58,352 nt of DNA from an uncultured Gammaproteobacteria bacterium (GTDB taxonomy: Bacteria > Pseudomonadota > Gammaproteobacteria > Pseudomonadales > Pseudohongiellaceae). The DNA is taken from the NCBI GenBank assembly GCA_913058135.1, contig CAJXPR010000008.1, positions 1 through 58,352 on the forward strand, read 5' to 3'. Made by a program: the position numbers and the translations under genes. The notes beneath the pieces are model-generated. The model was not told where the DNA came from and searched no databases. It worked only from the letters and a program-made list of their open reading frames with translations. Shown piece after piece: positions 42,681-50,560 of this stretch. How positions within the stretch are numbered: the stretch's first letter is position 1; the number at the start of each line of letters is the position of its first letter.

Positions 42681-43715
42681 TTAGTCCTGCTCCTGGCGGC
42701 GCTTGCCCGCCAGGATGCCGGGCAAGGCATAGTTGCCCTCGTGGCAGGCGTACTCGTAGATGCGCTCATCCTGCGCCCGGGCGTATAACACCATCTCGGC
42801 AGTCCAGGGCTGCGTGTAGGCCACCGGATCGTTCATGGTGAAGCTGTAGACGATTTCTCCCGGCGATACCATGCGGAATGTCTCCGTCACTTCCAGGCCC
42901 GGGCCTGACCCGTAGTGTGACTGCTGTGGATGCATATTACGCGTGGTCACCACCAGCGTGTCGTCCTGCCAGCGGCCCACCGAATCGCCCATCCATTTAT
43001 GTACCTCGGGCGGCAGGTGCTCGCCGTGCAAACGGATAATGCGGGCGTCGTGCATCATCTCCGCCATGATCATCACGTAGTCTTCCGTCTGCACAATCTG
43101 GTAATTGTTATTGTAGATGATGGGCATCATCGGCGGCCCGGCGCTGGAGTTGGAGGTGCGGAAGTCGTAGAACAGCAGGCAGCGCTCGCCGATGGTGGCC
43201 ATCTCCGGACCCAGAAACGCATCGTCACCGTGCAGGTCGCGCCAGTGCTCCATCAGGTTCTGTTCCGGCGCACCCTCACGGAACGGGATCTGGCCGTCGG
43301 GCGGATCGATGATCATGGAGGTGCGGTATTCACCGTCGATATTCAGCACCTGGGTGCCACGGTCCAGCCAGAAGGTGTTGTAGGCGGCGGCAGTGTTGCC
43401 ATCGGTGGGCGGCGGTCGGTCGGGATCGCTGGGCGCGAATGACTGTTGCTCGCGCTGCTGCGCGGTCTGTTGCAGGCGCTCTGCCTCCTCAGCGCTCATT
43501 GCGCGCTGGTCGCCGAAGCGCTCGGGGCGTTGTAAAGGTGTTTGTGTGCCGTTGGTCCAGATGCCCTGCAGATCGGGCTTGCCATCCGGTGTGCGGGGCA
43601 GTGCCTGCGTTTGCGCAATGGCAGCCAGGCTGCTGCCCAGGGCGAGCAGGCCGACCAGTGCGGTGCAAGCGGCGCGGGTTGGGAAGTTGCCGGGTTTCCT
43701 GTTGTTATTCAGCAT
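42681..43715 (-). CDS. Conserved secreted protein of unknown function
   Basis: This protein of about 344 residues has a signal peptide (TALVGLLALGSSLAAIAQ) and the start PRTPDGKPDLQGIWTNG, a motif I associate with a large uncharacterised secreted family of Proteobacteria and Acidobacteria. Further conserved parts are GERCLLFYDFRTSNSSAGPPMM, DYVMIMAEMMHDARIIRLHG, HKWMGDSVGRWQDDTLVVTT and EYACHEGNYALPGIL. No catalytic motif is recognised. The ATG at 43715 has AGGT upstream. The Fur-box candidate at 43801-43819 lies between this gene and bfd and could serve both. Confidence 0.75.
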   Translation of the reverse strand: MLNNNRKPGNFPTRAACTALVGLLALGSSLAAIAQTQALPRTPDGKPDLQGIWTNGTQTPLQRPERFGDQRAMSAEEAERLQQTAQQREQQSFAPSDPDRPPPTDGNTAAAYNTFWLDRGTQVLNIDGEYRTSMIIDPPDGQIPFREGAPEQNLMEHWRDLHGDDAFLGPEMATIGERCLLFYDFRTSNSSAGPPMMPIIYNNNYQIVQTEDYVMIMAEMMHDARIIRLHGEHLPPEVHKWMGDSVGRWQDDTLVVTTRNMHPQQSHYGSGPGLEVTETFRMVSPGEIVYSFTMNDPVAYTQPWTAEMVLYARAQDERIYEYACHEGNYALPGILAGKRRQEQD

Positions 43716-43800
43716 TGTGATACCTGCAATTGGGGTGATCGGCCTGACTACTATAACTGAAAATGGCGAAGAGCAGGGCAGGCGAAATATTTTCGCGCAT

Positions 43801-43819
43801 CGTATTGACAATCATTCCT
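43801..43819. promoter_or_regulatory. Candidate Fur box
   Basis: CGTATTGACAATCATTCCT agrees with the Fur consensus at about 12 of 19 positions, with the core GACAATCATT well kept. It lies 70 bases before bfd, an iron-regulated gene in many proteobacteria. Confidence 0.5.
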
Positions 43820-43888
43820 ATTCGCGTTTATTCTGCAACCTGTTCTGATCCCTGTTCCAGTAAAAGTCCCTGAAGTGAGGCTGCCCGA

Positions 43889-44086
43889 ATGTACGTTTGC
43901 ATATGCCGTCAGATCACCGACAAGCAGATCCGCGACTATTGCGCCGATGGCAATGTGTCCATGGCCGACGTGCGCGCCGATCTGGGCCTGGCCAGTGACT
44001 GCGGTCGCTGTGGCAAGTATGCCCGTCAGATCGTGGCAGAAACGGTATCCGCTGCCAATCTCAAGGATGTTGCCTACGCGGCGTGA
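43889..44086 (+). CDS. bfd: Bacterioferritin-associated ferredoxin Bfd
   Basis: This is a 65-residue [2Fe-2S] protein with Cys 4, 6, 38 and 41 (MYVCICRQIT and SDCGRCGKYAR), the Bfd pattern. Bfd docks on bacterioferritin and reduces its iron core for release. The start has GTGAGG upstream. It sits 191 bases before bfr, with a Fur-box candidate on its own upstream side, which fits induction in iron starvation. Confidence 0.96.
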   Translation: MYVCICRQITDKQIRDYCADGNVSMADVRADLGLASDCGRCGKYARQIVAETVSAANLKDVAYAA

Positions 44087-44277
44087 TGCCTTCGTCTGTG
44101 TGCGTCGACGACTGTTGCGCAAAACCCGAATCATTCTCGTTTTCACTCTCTTTTTCTTTTTAGTGTCAATGGCTTAGCGTAGTTTTGGCTTGACTTGAGA
44201 GCCATTACAGCGCACCCTTGTGGGCAGATTTCGGGCGTTGTTCGCCAGAAACGCACCGACCGATAAGGAGTCCCCCC
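44087..44277 (+). promoter_or_regulatory. bfd-bfr intergenic region with Fur half-site
   Basis: This 191-base stretch has no gene. AATCATTCTC at 44129-44138 matches nine of ten bases of a Fur half-site, and a pyrimidine-rich tract follows at 44138-44161. It probably contains a separate bfr promoter. Confidence 0.35.
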
Positions 44278-44742
44278 ATGAAAGCCGACAAAACCATGAT
44301 CAAACACCTGAATAAAGCGCTTGGCAACGAGCTGGTGGCGATCAACCAGTATTTTCTGCATTCACGTATGTACAAGGACCGTGGCCTGACCAAACTGGCA
44401 GACAAGGAATACGAAGAATCCATCGACGAAATGAAGCATGCCGATCAGCTGATCGAGCGCATTCTGTTTCTGGAAGGCCTGCCCAATCTGCAAAGCCTGG
44501 GCAAGCTGCTGATCGGGGAACACACCCGGGAAATGCTGGAATGTGATCTGAAGCTGGAAAATATTGCCATCCCTGATCTGCGTGACGGGATCGAATATGC
44601 CGAGTCAATCCGCGATTACGTCAGCCGGGAGCTGCTGTCTTCAATTCTGGAAAGCGAAGAAGAGCACGTCGACTGGCTGGAAACCCAGCTCAGTCTGATC
44701 GACTCGGTAGGTCTGGAGAATTACCAGCAGTCGATGATGTAA
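44278..44742 (+). CDS. bfr: Bacterioferritin Bfr
   Basis: This is a 154-residue haem-containing ferritin subunit that stores iron as a 24-mer shell. The ferroxidase ligands Glu18, Glu51, His54, Glu94, Glu127 and His130 are present, as is Met52, the haem ligand (in [10 protein letters not shown]). The ATG at 44278 follows AAGGAG; the frame is open further upstream but homology starts here. Together with bfd it makes a complete storage-and-release pair. Confidence 0.97.
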   Translation: MKADKTMIKHLNKALGNELVAINQYFLHSRMYKDRGLTKLADKEYEESIDEMKHADQLIERILFLEGLPNLQSLGKLLIGEHTREMLECDLKLENIAIPDLRDGIEYAESIRDYVSRELLSSILESEEEHVDWLETQLSLIDSVGLENYQQSMM

Positions 44743-44764
44743 CAGCTCTGGAAAGTTAAAGGCA

Positions 44765-44785
44765 GGAAGGGCTCACAGCCCTTCC
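44765..44785. terminator. Hairpin terminator between bfr and the convergent hydrolase gene
   Basis: GGAAGGGCT and AGCCCTTCC form a perfect 9-base stem with a three-base loop, 22 bases after the bfr stop and overlapping the last codons of the opposite gene. On the minus strand a T-rich stretch follows it, on the plus strand not. Confidence 0.5.
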
Positions 44786-45870
44786 AGAAATTCCAGTACG
44801 GCGGCATTGGTTTCTGCAGGCAACTCCTGCTGAATCCAGTGCCCGGCCTCGGGCAACACCACCACACCGCGCAAGTCTTCCACCACCCGGCTCATCGCGC
44901 CCTGCAGGCGGCCCTGGGACGCACCCCCAATCACCACATCCTTTTCGCCAGCAATAAACAGCGTCGGCACGGTGATTTTTTCACCGGCCAGCTGAGGGGT
45001 GATCTCCCAGTTGCGGTGAAAATTCCGGTAATAGTTTACGCCGCCGCGGAAGCCGGCCGCTTCAAACTGGCTGACAAAATAGTCCAGATCTTCCCGGGTC
45101 AGCCAGTCGGGCAGGCCTCGGGCCGCGCCCAGGCGTGGAATCCAGCCGCCGGCAGAGCGGTGGCGATCGGTGACTTCCGGCGCCTCACGGGGCGAGTCCG
45201 GCGACAGGTACAAGCGGCTCAACAGCCCCTCCGGGTTGGCATCGTATTCGGCCTCGGCGACGCCCGGCTCCTGGTGGTACAGGATGTAATAGAAGTTGTC
45301 GCCAAAGGCATTACGCCAGCCATCCAGCGGTGATTCTGCCGGGCGGCCGCTGTAGGGCACACTCATGGCGACCAGCGCGGAGAAGCGCTCCGGATGCAGT
45401 AGCACAGTGTTCCACGCCACAATGGAGCCCCAGTCGTGGCCCATCAGAATAGCCTTGTCTTCGCCGTAAGCATCAATAATGCCGACAATATCAGCGGCCA
45501 GGGTGACAATATCGTAGTCTTCCACGTTGGGTGGTGCCTCGGTGGCGCCATAACCGCGCATGTCCGGGGCTACCACGCGATAACCGGCATCTGCCACTGC
45601 CTTGATCTGGTGGCGCCAGGAATACCATGACTCCGGCCAGCCGTGCGCCATGATCACCAGCGGGCCGGTGTCGCCCATGGTTGCCAGCCGCATGCGAATG
45701 CCATTGGTGTCGATAAAACGAAAGCTGATGCCGGGAATGGGTGACTCTTCGTTCATAAGCGCACTCTTGGTCTGGGTGTCGGTTTGTGCAAACAGAGGGC
45801 CTGTCACAGCGCTCAGGCACAGCAGTGCAGTGGCCGTGAATGTTCTGAACAGCAATCGTGAGGTTTTCAT
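44773..45870 (-). CDS. Exported alpha/beta hydrolase, epoxide-hydrolase-like
   Basis: This 365-residue protein has a signal peptide (LLCLSAVTGPLFAQ) and an alpha/beta-hydrolase fold of the epoxide hydrolase class: oxyanion motif AHGWPESWYSWRHQ, nucleophile Asp in MGHDWGSIVAW, and the catalytic His in LPEAGHWIQQE. DMRGYGATEAP is also typical. The signal sequence predicts a periplasmic or secreted enzyme. The substrate is unknown; haloacetate dehalogenase activity cannot be excluded. Confidence 0.88.
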   Translation of the reverse strand: MKTSRLLFRTFTATALLCLSAVTGPLFAQTDTQTKSALMNEESPIPGISFRFIDTNGIRMRLATMGDTGPLVIMAHGWPESWYSWRHQIKAVADAGYRVVAPDMRGYGATEAPPNVEDYDIVTLAADIVGIIDAYGEDKAILMGHDWGSIVAWNTVLLHPERFSALVAMSVPYSGRPAESPLDGWRNAFGDNFYYILYHQEPGVAEAEYDANPEGLLSRLYLSPDSPREAPEVTDRHRSAGGWIPRLGAARGLPDWLTREDLDYFVSQFEAAGFRGGVNYYRNFHRNWEITPQLAGEKITVPTLFIAGEKDVVIGGASQGRLQGAMSRVVEDLRGVVVLPEAGHWIQQELPAETNAAVLEFLEGL

Positions 45871-45939
45871 GCTCAGGGTCTCTCTGGCTTTGGTATGATG
45901 CAGCCGAGCTTACAACATTTATCTGGATAGAAGAACCTT

Positions 45940-46260
45940 ATGCTGAGTCTGATGGACCTGGTCTGGTTGGCGTTGCTGGTGGTGCTGGTCAACCACTGGT
46001 GGCGGTCGCGAGACGCCAAAGCCTTTGCCCTTCAATACGCCGCGCGCCGCTGCAAGGAGCTGGATCTGCAGTTGCTCGACCAGAGCATGGTGCTTAAACA
46101 GAGCCGGCTGCGCCGCGGCGATACTAGCGTGTTGCAATGGTACCGGCGCTATGATTTCGAGTTTTCCTCCACCGGCCACGAGCGTTACCCTGGCACGGTA
46201 GAACTGGCCGGCAACCGCCTGCTGGGCATCGAAATGTCAGCCTATGTAAGCATTGACTGA
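45940..46260 (+). CDS. DUF3301 membrane-anchored protein
   Basis: This 106-residue protein has an N-terminal helix (LMDLVWLALLVVLVNHWW) and the DUF3301 pattern (FALQYAARRCKELDLQLLDQSMVL, RRGDTSVLQWYRRYDFEFSSTGHERYPG). The function is unknown. It stands between divergent and downstream genes with no obvious operon partner. Confidence 0.88.
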   Translation: MLSLMDLVWLALLVVLVNHWWRSRDAKAFALQYAARRCKELDLQLLDQSMVLKQSRLRRGDTSVLQWYRRYDFEFSSTGHERYPGTVELAGNRLLGIEMSAYVSID

Positions 46261-46376
46261 AAACGTGTCAGTATTTATTTAAAAGCCCGGGTAACGCTGC
46301 TGTCCTGTAAAGAATTGATGCGACCGGTCGACAGCATTGGAGAAGAAAACAGCACGTCGTTGTTTTCCAGATACCA

Positions 46377-48431
46377 ATGGTCGATACGAACATGACAGCA
46401 TTTTTTTTACCTGCGATTAAATTGTTGAACGGTGTCGGGTTCAAGGCCAAGTTTTCGATCATTTTTATCAGCGTTTTATTGCCGCTGTCTGTTCTCACCA
46501 CATTGACTCTGCAGAGCCTCAATGCGGAGGTGCAAACATTACGGAATGAGATCGACGGGGTATCGTTTCTCAATTCCATACGCAGGCCCATGGAGCTGGT
46601 GCAGCAGCACCGGGGGCTGATGGCAGCGCTGCTGACCGCGCCGGACGATGCCACCCAGGCTCGTGTCAATCAGCTTCGTCTCCAGGTAGACAATGTGACC
46701 AATGAGCTCGCGGAAGCCGCGACGCAGCTTGGCGCCAGCGCTGACATCAATAATCGCGTCAGAAGCATTGCCAGCGCGTGGGCTGCCGTCAAATCCACGA
46801 ATACGATGACTCCCGAACTGAGCTTTGCTGCACACACGGATCTGATCAATGAACTGGTGCAGCTGGGGGAGTCCGCCTCGGACTCCTTTGAAGTATCATT
46901 GTCATCCCATCTGGACACCTATTACCTGGGTGACGCCATGGTGAACAGACTTCCCGCCATGAGCGAGGCGATGGGGCAGGCGCGGGCACAAGCCTCGGCC
47001 GCAGCGGCCAGTGGCATGCTGAGCGACGACGCCCGCATTTCGCTGGAAGTGCTGCTTTACAACATAGACGGCTATCGCTCGACTCTGGTTCGCGGGCTGG
47101 AAAGTGCCATTTCATATAATCCTGACCTTCGCCAGTCGTTGTCGGCGGCCATGCAGAGCAATGAGCGCGCCAGCAATGACCTGATTGATCTGGTGCGCAG
47201 GGAGCTGTTAGAGGCTGAATTCATCACGATCGACAGTGCTGCAGTTTTTGATGCCGCCACCCGTTCTGTTGGCACGGCCTATTCACTGTATGACGCTATA
47301 GCCCCGCAAATGGATCGTATACTGCAGCAAGAGCTCCGTGCAGTTTCGAACAATCTACTCATTGACATTGTCGTCGTGGTAACGGTGATATTGTTGTTGG
47401 CTTATCTTTTCATGAGTCTGTATCTGTCTATCAATGACAACGTTGAAAAGATAGGCAAGATCGCGGATTCGGTCTCTTCCGGCGATCTGTCAGTGCGCGT
47501 ACAGATTTCTGCCAAGGATGAAATGGGCGTTATTGGTCAGCAGGTCAACAAAATCACCGATCAGTTTGAAAGCGTTATCCTGCAGGTGAGCAGCGCCATG
47601 ACTCAGCTGGCATCCGCTGCCGAGGAGTTGTCCAGTGTGTCGCGACACAGTGCGGACAATGTATTGAAGCAACGCACAGAAACAGACATGGTAGCGGTGT
47701 CGATCAATGAAATGAGTGCTACCGTTCAGGAGGTGACGCGAAGTACTTCTCGTGCGTCGGAGGCGGCGGCGGACACCGATGAGCAGGCGGTCAGCGGGGC
47801 CAAGGTAGCAAGCGCAACAGCCCAGAGCATCGGGGCCCTGGCTGAGGATATTCTCAAATCAGCCAATGGCATGCAGCGCGTGGCGGCCGATAGCGAATCC
47901 ATCAGCGGCGTACTGGATGTGATCATGGGCGTGGCCGAGCAGACCAACCTGCTGGCATTGAATGCGGCGATTGAGGCTGCGCGCGCCGGTGAACATGGCC
48001 GCGGCTTCGCAGTGGTGGCAGACGAAGTGCGCACTCTGGCAAACCGGACCAAGGATTCCGCCAGCGAGATCGAGACCATGATCGATCATTTGCAGGCGGG
48101 TGTAAAAGAGGCGGTAGTGCTGATGGAGCAAAGCCGTCATCAGGCTTCCAAAGGCGTTGAAAACGCCAACGAGGCTGCTCAGGCCCTGGACTCGATTACC
48201 CGGGCCGTGACCACAATACGGGATATGAATCTGCAGATTGCCAGCGCTTCAGAGCAGCAGAGTGCCACGACGGAAGAACTGAACAGGAACGTAACCAGTA
48301 TACGCGAACTCGCTGAACAGTCAGCGGCCGGTGCCGATCAGACCACTGCGGCCAGCGAGGAGCTTGCGCGGTTGGCAGGTGATCTGCAACAGTCTGTGTC
48401 CAGATACACGACGAAAGAAGCTGCCAGATAG
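46377..48431 (+). CDS. Methyl-accepting chemotaxis protein with NIT-like sensor region
   Basis: This is a 684-residue chemoreceptor. Helix 1 (about 25-48) is followed by a large periplasmic domain (about 50-335) starting with [18 protein letters not shown], which resembles the NIT/nitrate-sensing motif of ligand-binding helical bundles. Helix 2 (about 338-360) leads to a HAMP domain and the signalling hairpin with [32 protein letters not shown]. The ligand is unproven. The ATG at 46392 is an alternative start. No che kinase or adaptor gene is nearby, so it works with a system encoded elsewhere. Confidence 0.9.
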   Translation: MVDTNMTAFFLPAIKLLNGVGFKAKFSIIFISVLLPLSVLTTLTLQSLNAEVQTLRNEIDGVSFLNSIRRPMELVQQHRGLMAALLTAPDDATQARVNQLRLQVDNVTNELAEAATQLGASADINNRVRSIASAWAAVKSTNTMTPELSFAAHTDLINELVQLGESASDSFEVSLSSHLDTYYLGDAMVNRLPAMSEAMGQARAQASAAAASGMLSDDARISLEVLLYNIDGYRSTLVRGLESAISYNPDLRQSLSAAMQSNERASNDLIDLVRRELLEAEFITIDSAAVFDAATRSVGTAYSLYDAIAPQMDRILQQELRAVSNNLLIDIVVVVTVILLLAYLFMSLYLSINDNVEKIGKIADSVSSGDLSVRVQISAKDEMGVIGQQVNKITDQFESVILQVSSAMTQLASAAEELSSVSRHSADNVLKQRTETDMVAVSINEMSATVQEVTRSTSRASEAAADTDEQAVSGAKVASATAQSIGALAEDILKSANGMQRVAADSESISGVLDVIMGVAEQTNLLALNAAIEAARAGEHGRGFAVVADEVRTLANRTKDSASEIETMIDHLQAGVKEAVVLMEQSRHQASKGVENANEAAQALDSITRAVTTIRDMNLQIASASEQQSATTEELNRNVTSIRELAEQSAAGADQTTAASEELARLAGDLQQSVSRYTTKEAAR

Positions 48432-48476
48432 GGTATGCTGTTTCGGGCCAGCTGACATAGCAGAGGAGGTTTGCCC

Positions 48477-49724
48477 GTGAATCCTGTATACAGGCTGATG
48501 TTTCTTGCATTGATGGTTTGCGCCCAGTCCGGTTATTCCCAGCCCCCGGCTCAAAGTGACTCTGCCATGTCCGATACTTCAATCCAGCCCTTCAGCATAT
48601 CAATATCCGATGCCGCGCTGACAGATCTGCGGCAGCGTCTGCAACGCACCCGCCTGCCCGACCAGATACCGGGCACCGGGTGGGACTACGGCACCGACAC
48701 TGACTGGCTGAGCACGCTGCTGGCGTACTGGCGTGATGACTTCGACTGGCGTGCGCAGGAAGCGCAACTGAACAGTTTTGATCAGTTTGTCACCCACATT
48801 GACGGCGTGGATCTGCACTACATCCACCAGCGTTCACCGCATGCGCAGGCACGGCCGCTGTTACTGACACACGGCTGGCCGGGCTCGATTGTGGAGTTCC
48901 GGCATATCATCGACGCGCTCACGCATCCGGAGCAGCACGGTGGCAGCGCCGACGATGCCTTTCACGTGATCGCGCCGTCCCTGCCGGGGTTCGCATTCTC
49001 CGGCAAACCTGATCAGCCTGGCTATAACCCCGAACGCATGGCTCACATGCTGGCGGCCCTGATGCAGCGCCTTGGCTATCAGCGCTACGGGGCGCAGGGC
49101 GGAGACTGGGGTGGCATCATCAACCGCATTCTGGCAGCGCGTTACCCCGATCGGCTGATCGGCCTGCATTCCAATTTTGTGCTGGCCAGTGCGCCGCGTG
49201 ACCCGGACATCCTGGCCGCGACGCCCGCCGCCGATATGGAAAAGCGTGAAGCGCGTCAGGCCTATATGGTCAATGAAGTGGGCTACCAGCAGATTCAGGG
49301 CACCAAACCGCAATCCCTGGGGGTGGGGCTGAATGATTCACCAGCGGGGCTGGCGGCGTGGATAGGCGAAAAGTTTCACGGTTGGAGTGATCTCAGCGGT
49401 GAAAACCCGGACAGCAAATTCAGTCGTGATGATCTGCTCACCAATATCAGCGTGTACTGGTTTACCCAGAGCATCACCTCATCGGCTCGTATCTATTACG
49501 AGAACCGGGCCGTACCGACGACCGAGCCCCTGGGTTTCGTCAGTGTGCCCACCGCTGGCGCCATTTTCCCCAAGGAAATCTACCTGACGCCGCGCCTGTG
49601 GGCGGAACAGGCTTACAATATTGTGCGCTGGACAGAGATGCCTCGCGGTGGGCATTTTGCGGCCATGGAAGAGCCGGAGCTACTGCTCAACGATATTCGC
49701 GCGTTTTTTGCCGGCCTGGAATAA
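48477..49724 (+). CDS. Epoxide hydrolase (EHN family), exported
   Basis: This protein of about 415 residues starts with GTG at 48477, set by GAGGAGG seven bases upstream; the TTG at 48471 is too close. A signal peptide (LMFLALMVCAQSGYS) precedes the epoxide hydrolase N-terminal domain (FSISISDAALTDLRQRLQRTRLPD) and the alpha/beta-hydrolase domain with THGWPGSIVEF, nucleophile Asp in GAQGGDWGGIINR and catalytic His in PRGGHFAAMEEPELL. It is distinct from the hydrolase encoded at 44773. It converges with the next gene with seven bases between the stops. Confidence 0.9.
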   Translation: MNPVYRLMFLALMVCAQSGYSQPPAQSDSAMSDTSIQPFSISISDAALTDLRQRLQRTRLPDQIPGTGWDYGTDTDWLSTLLAYWRDDFDWRAQEAQLNSFDQFVTHIDGVDLHYIHQRSPHAQARPLLLTHGWPGSIVEFRHIIDALTHPEQHGGSADDAFHVIAPSLPGFAFSGKPDQPGYNPERMAHMLAALMQRLGYQRYGAQGGDWGGIINRILAARYPDRLIGLHSNFVLASAPRDPDILAATPAADMEKREARQAYMVNEVGYQQIQGTKPQSLGVGLNDSPAGLAAWIGEKFHGWSDLSGENPDSKFSRDDLLTNISVYWFTQSITSSARIYYENRAVPTTEPLGFVSVPTAGAIFPKEIYLTPRLWAEQAYNIVRWTEMPRGGHFAAMEEPELLLNDIRAFFAGLE

Positions 49725-49731
49725 ACCGGGT

Positions 49732-50406
49732 TTACAGAGGCGGATGGCCCCAGGGGTCAGGCGGGGTGGCCACTTCTTCGCTCAGGTCAAACTCCACGCG
49801 GAACAGGCGGTTGGAATCCCGTCGCCCCAGTTCGTAGACAAACAGCTCGTCCGGCACAATTTCCATGGCCCAGACGTTGGTCAGTGACACCAGCATGTCG
49901 CCACGGGTAAACATGTCGATGGAGAACTGATCGACCGGAAATTCCTGGCGCATGGCGGTGCCGTCATCGTCGGTATCGCCGCCGTACATGGTCACTGCGT
50001 CATCGCTGCCATCTTCATGACGGTGGTCGTGTTTAAGGCGCAGGCCTTCGTCCGTGCGGGTCAGAATCCAGGTGCGGCTGTGGTCATCGCCGACATGAAA
50101 TGGAATGCGGATTTCATTGTCACTGCATTCGCGCACATGCATGATCAGGGTCTGATTGGCAAACGCATCATCGGTCGGCGGCGGTGTGTTGGCGGCAACG
50201 CGCCCTGTAAATGACTGGCCGCAGTATTGTGCAATGTTTGCCATAAACCGGTCGGCGGGCTGGTCGCTGAGCAGGCGATCGGCGATAGCCCCGGTACTGT
50301 TGCCCTGCGGTTCACTGCAGGCAGCCAGTGACAACAGGCCGATCTGTACCGCGGTGATCATAACCTTGCGCAATCCCGGGCTGCGGGAGCAGAAGTTGTT
50401 GTTCAT
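49732..50406 (-). CDS. Lipoprotein of unknown function
   Basis: This putative lipoprotein of about 224 residues has lipobox LAAC (MITAVQIGLLSLAACSEPQ) and an acidic, His-containing core: ECSDNEIRIPFHVGDDHSRTWILTRTDEGLRLKHDHRHEDGS, followed by DDAVTMYGGDTDDDGTAMRQEFP. I do not recognise a named family. The His/Asp-rich stretches could bind a metal, but that is a guess. The ATG at 50406 has AGGGA upstream. Confidence 0.7.
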   Translation of the reverse strand: MNNNFCSRSPGLRKVMITAVQIGLLSLAACSEPQGNSTGAIADRLLSDQPADRFMANIAQYCGQSFTGRVAANTPPPTDDAFANQTLIMHVRECSDNEIRIPFHVGDDHSRTWILTRTDEGLRLKHDHRHEDGSDDAVTMYGGDTDDDGTAMRQEFPVDQFSIDMFTRGDMLVSLTNVWAMEIVPDELFVYELGRRDSNRLFRVEFDLSEEVATPPDPWGHPPL

Positions 50407-50560
50407 GGCCAAATCCCTGATTGTCAGGCGATTGAGGTTAGCCTGTTTTTCCGGTGCAGGCAATGCAGGCGCCGGGCATGGTCACCCGCGTGCATTTGTT
50501 TTGACATGAATGGGCGCGGCTTCTATGCTGATGTCCGGACATTATCACCGGAGAATAACA

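Noticed and set aside
49722-49734. Palindrome TAAACCGGGTTTA as a terminator between convergent genes.
   Set aside because: A six-base stem with a one-base loop cannot form a stable hairpin; the symmetry comes from two facing stop codons.
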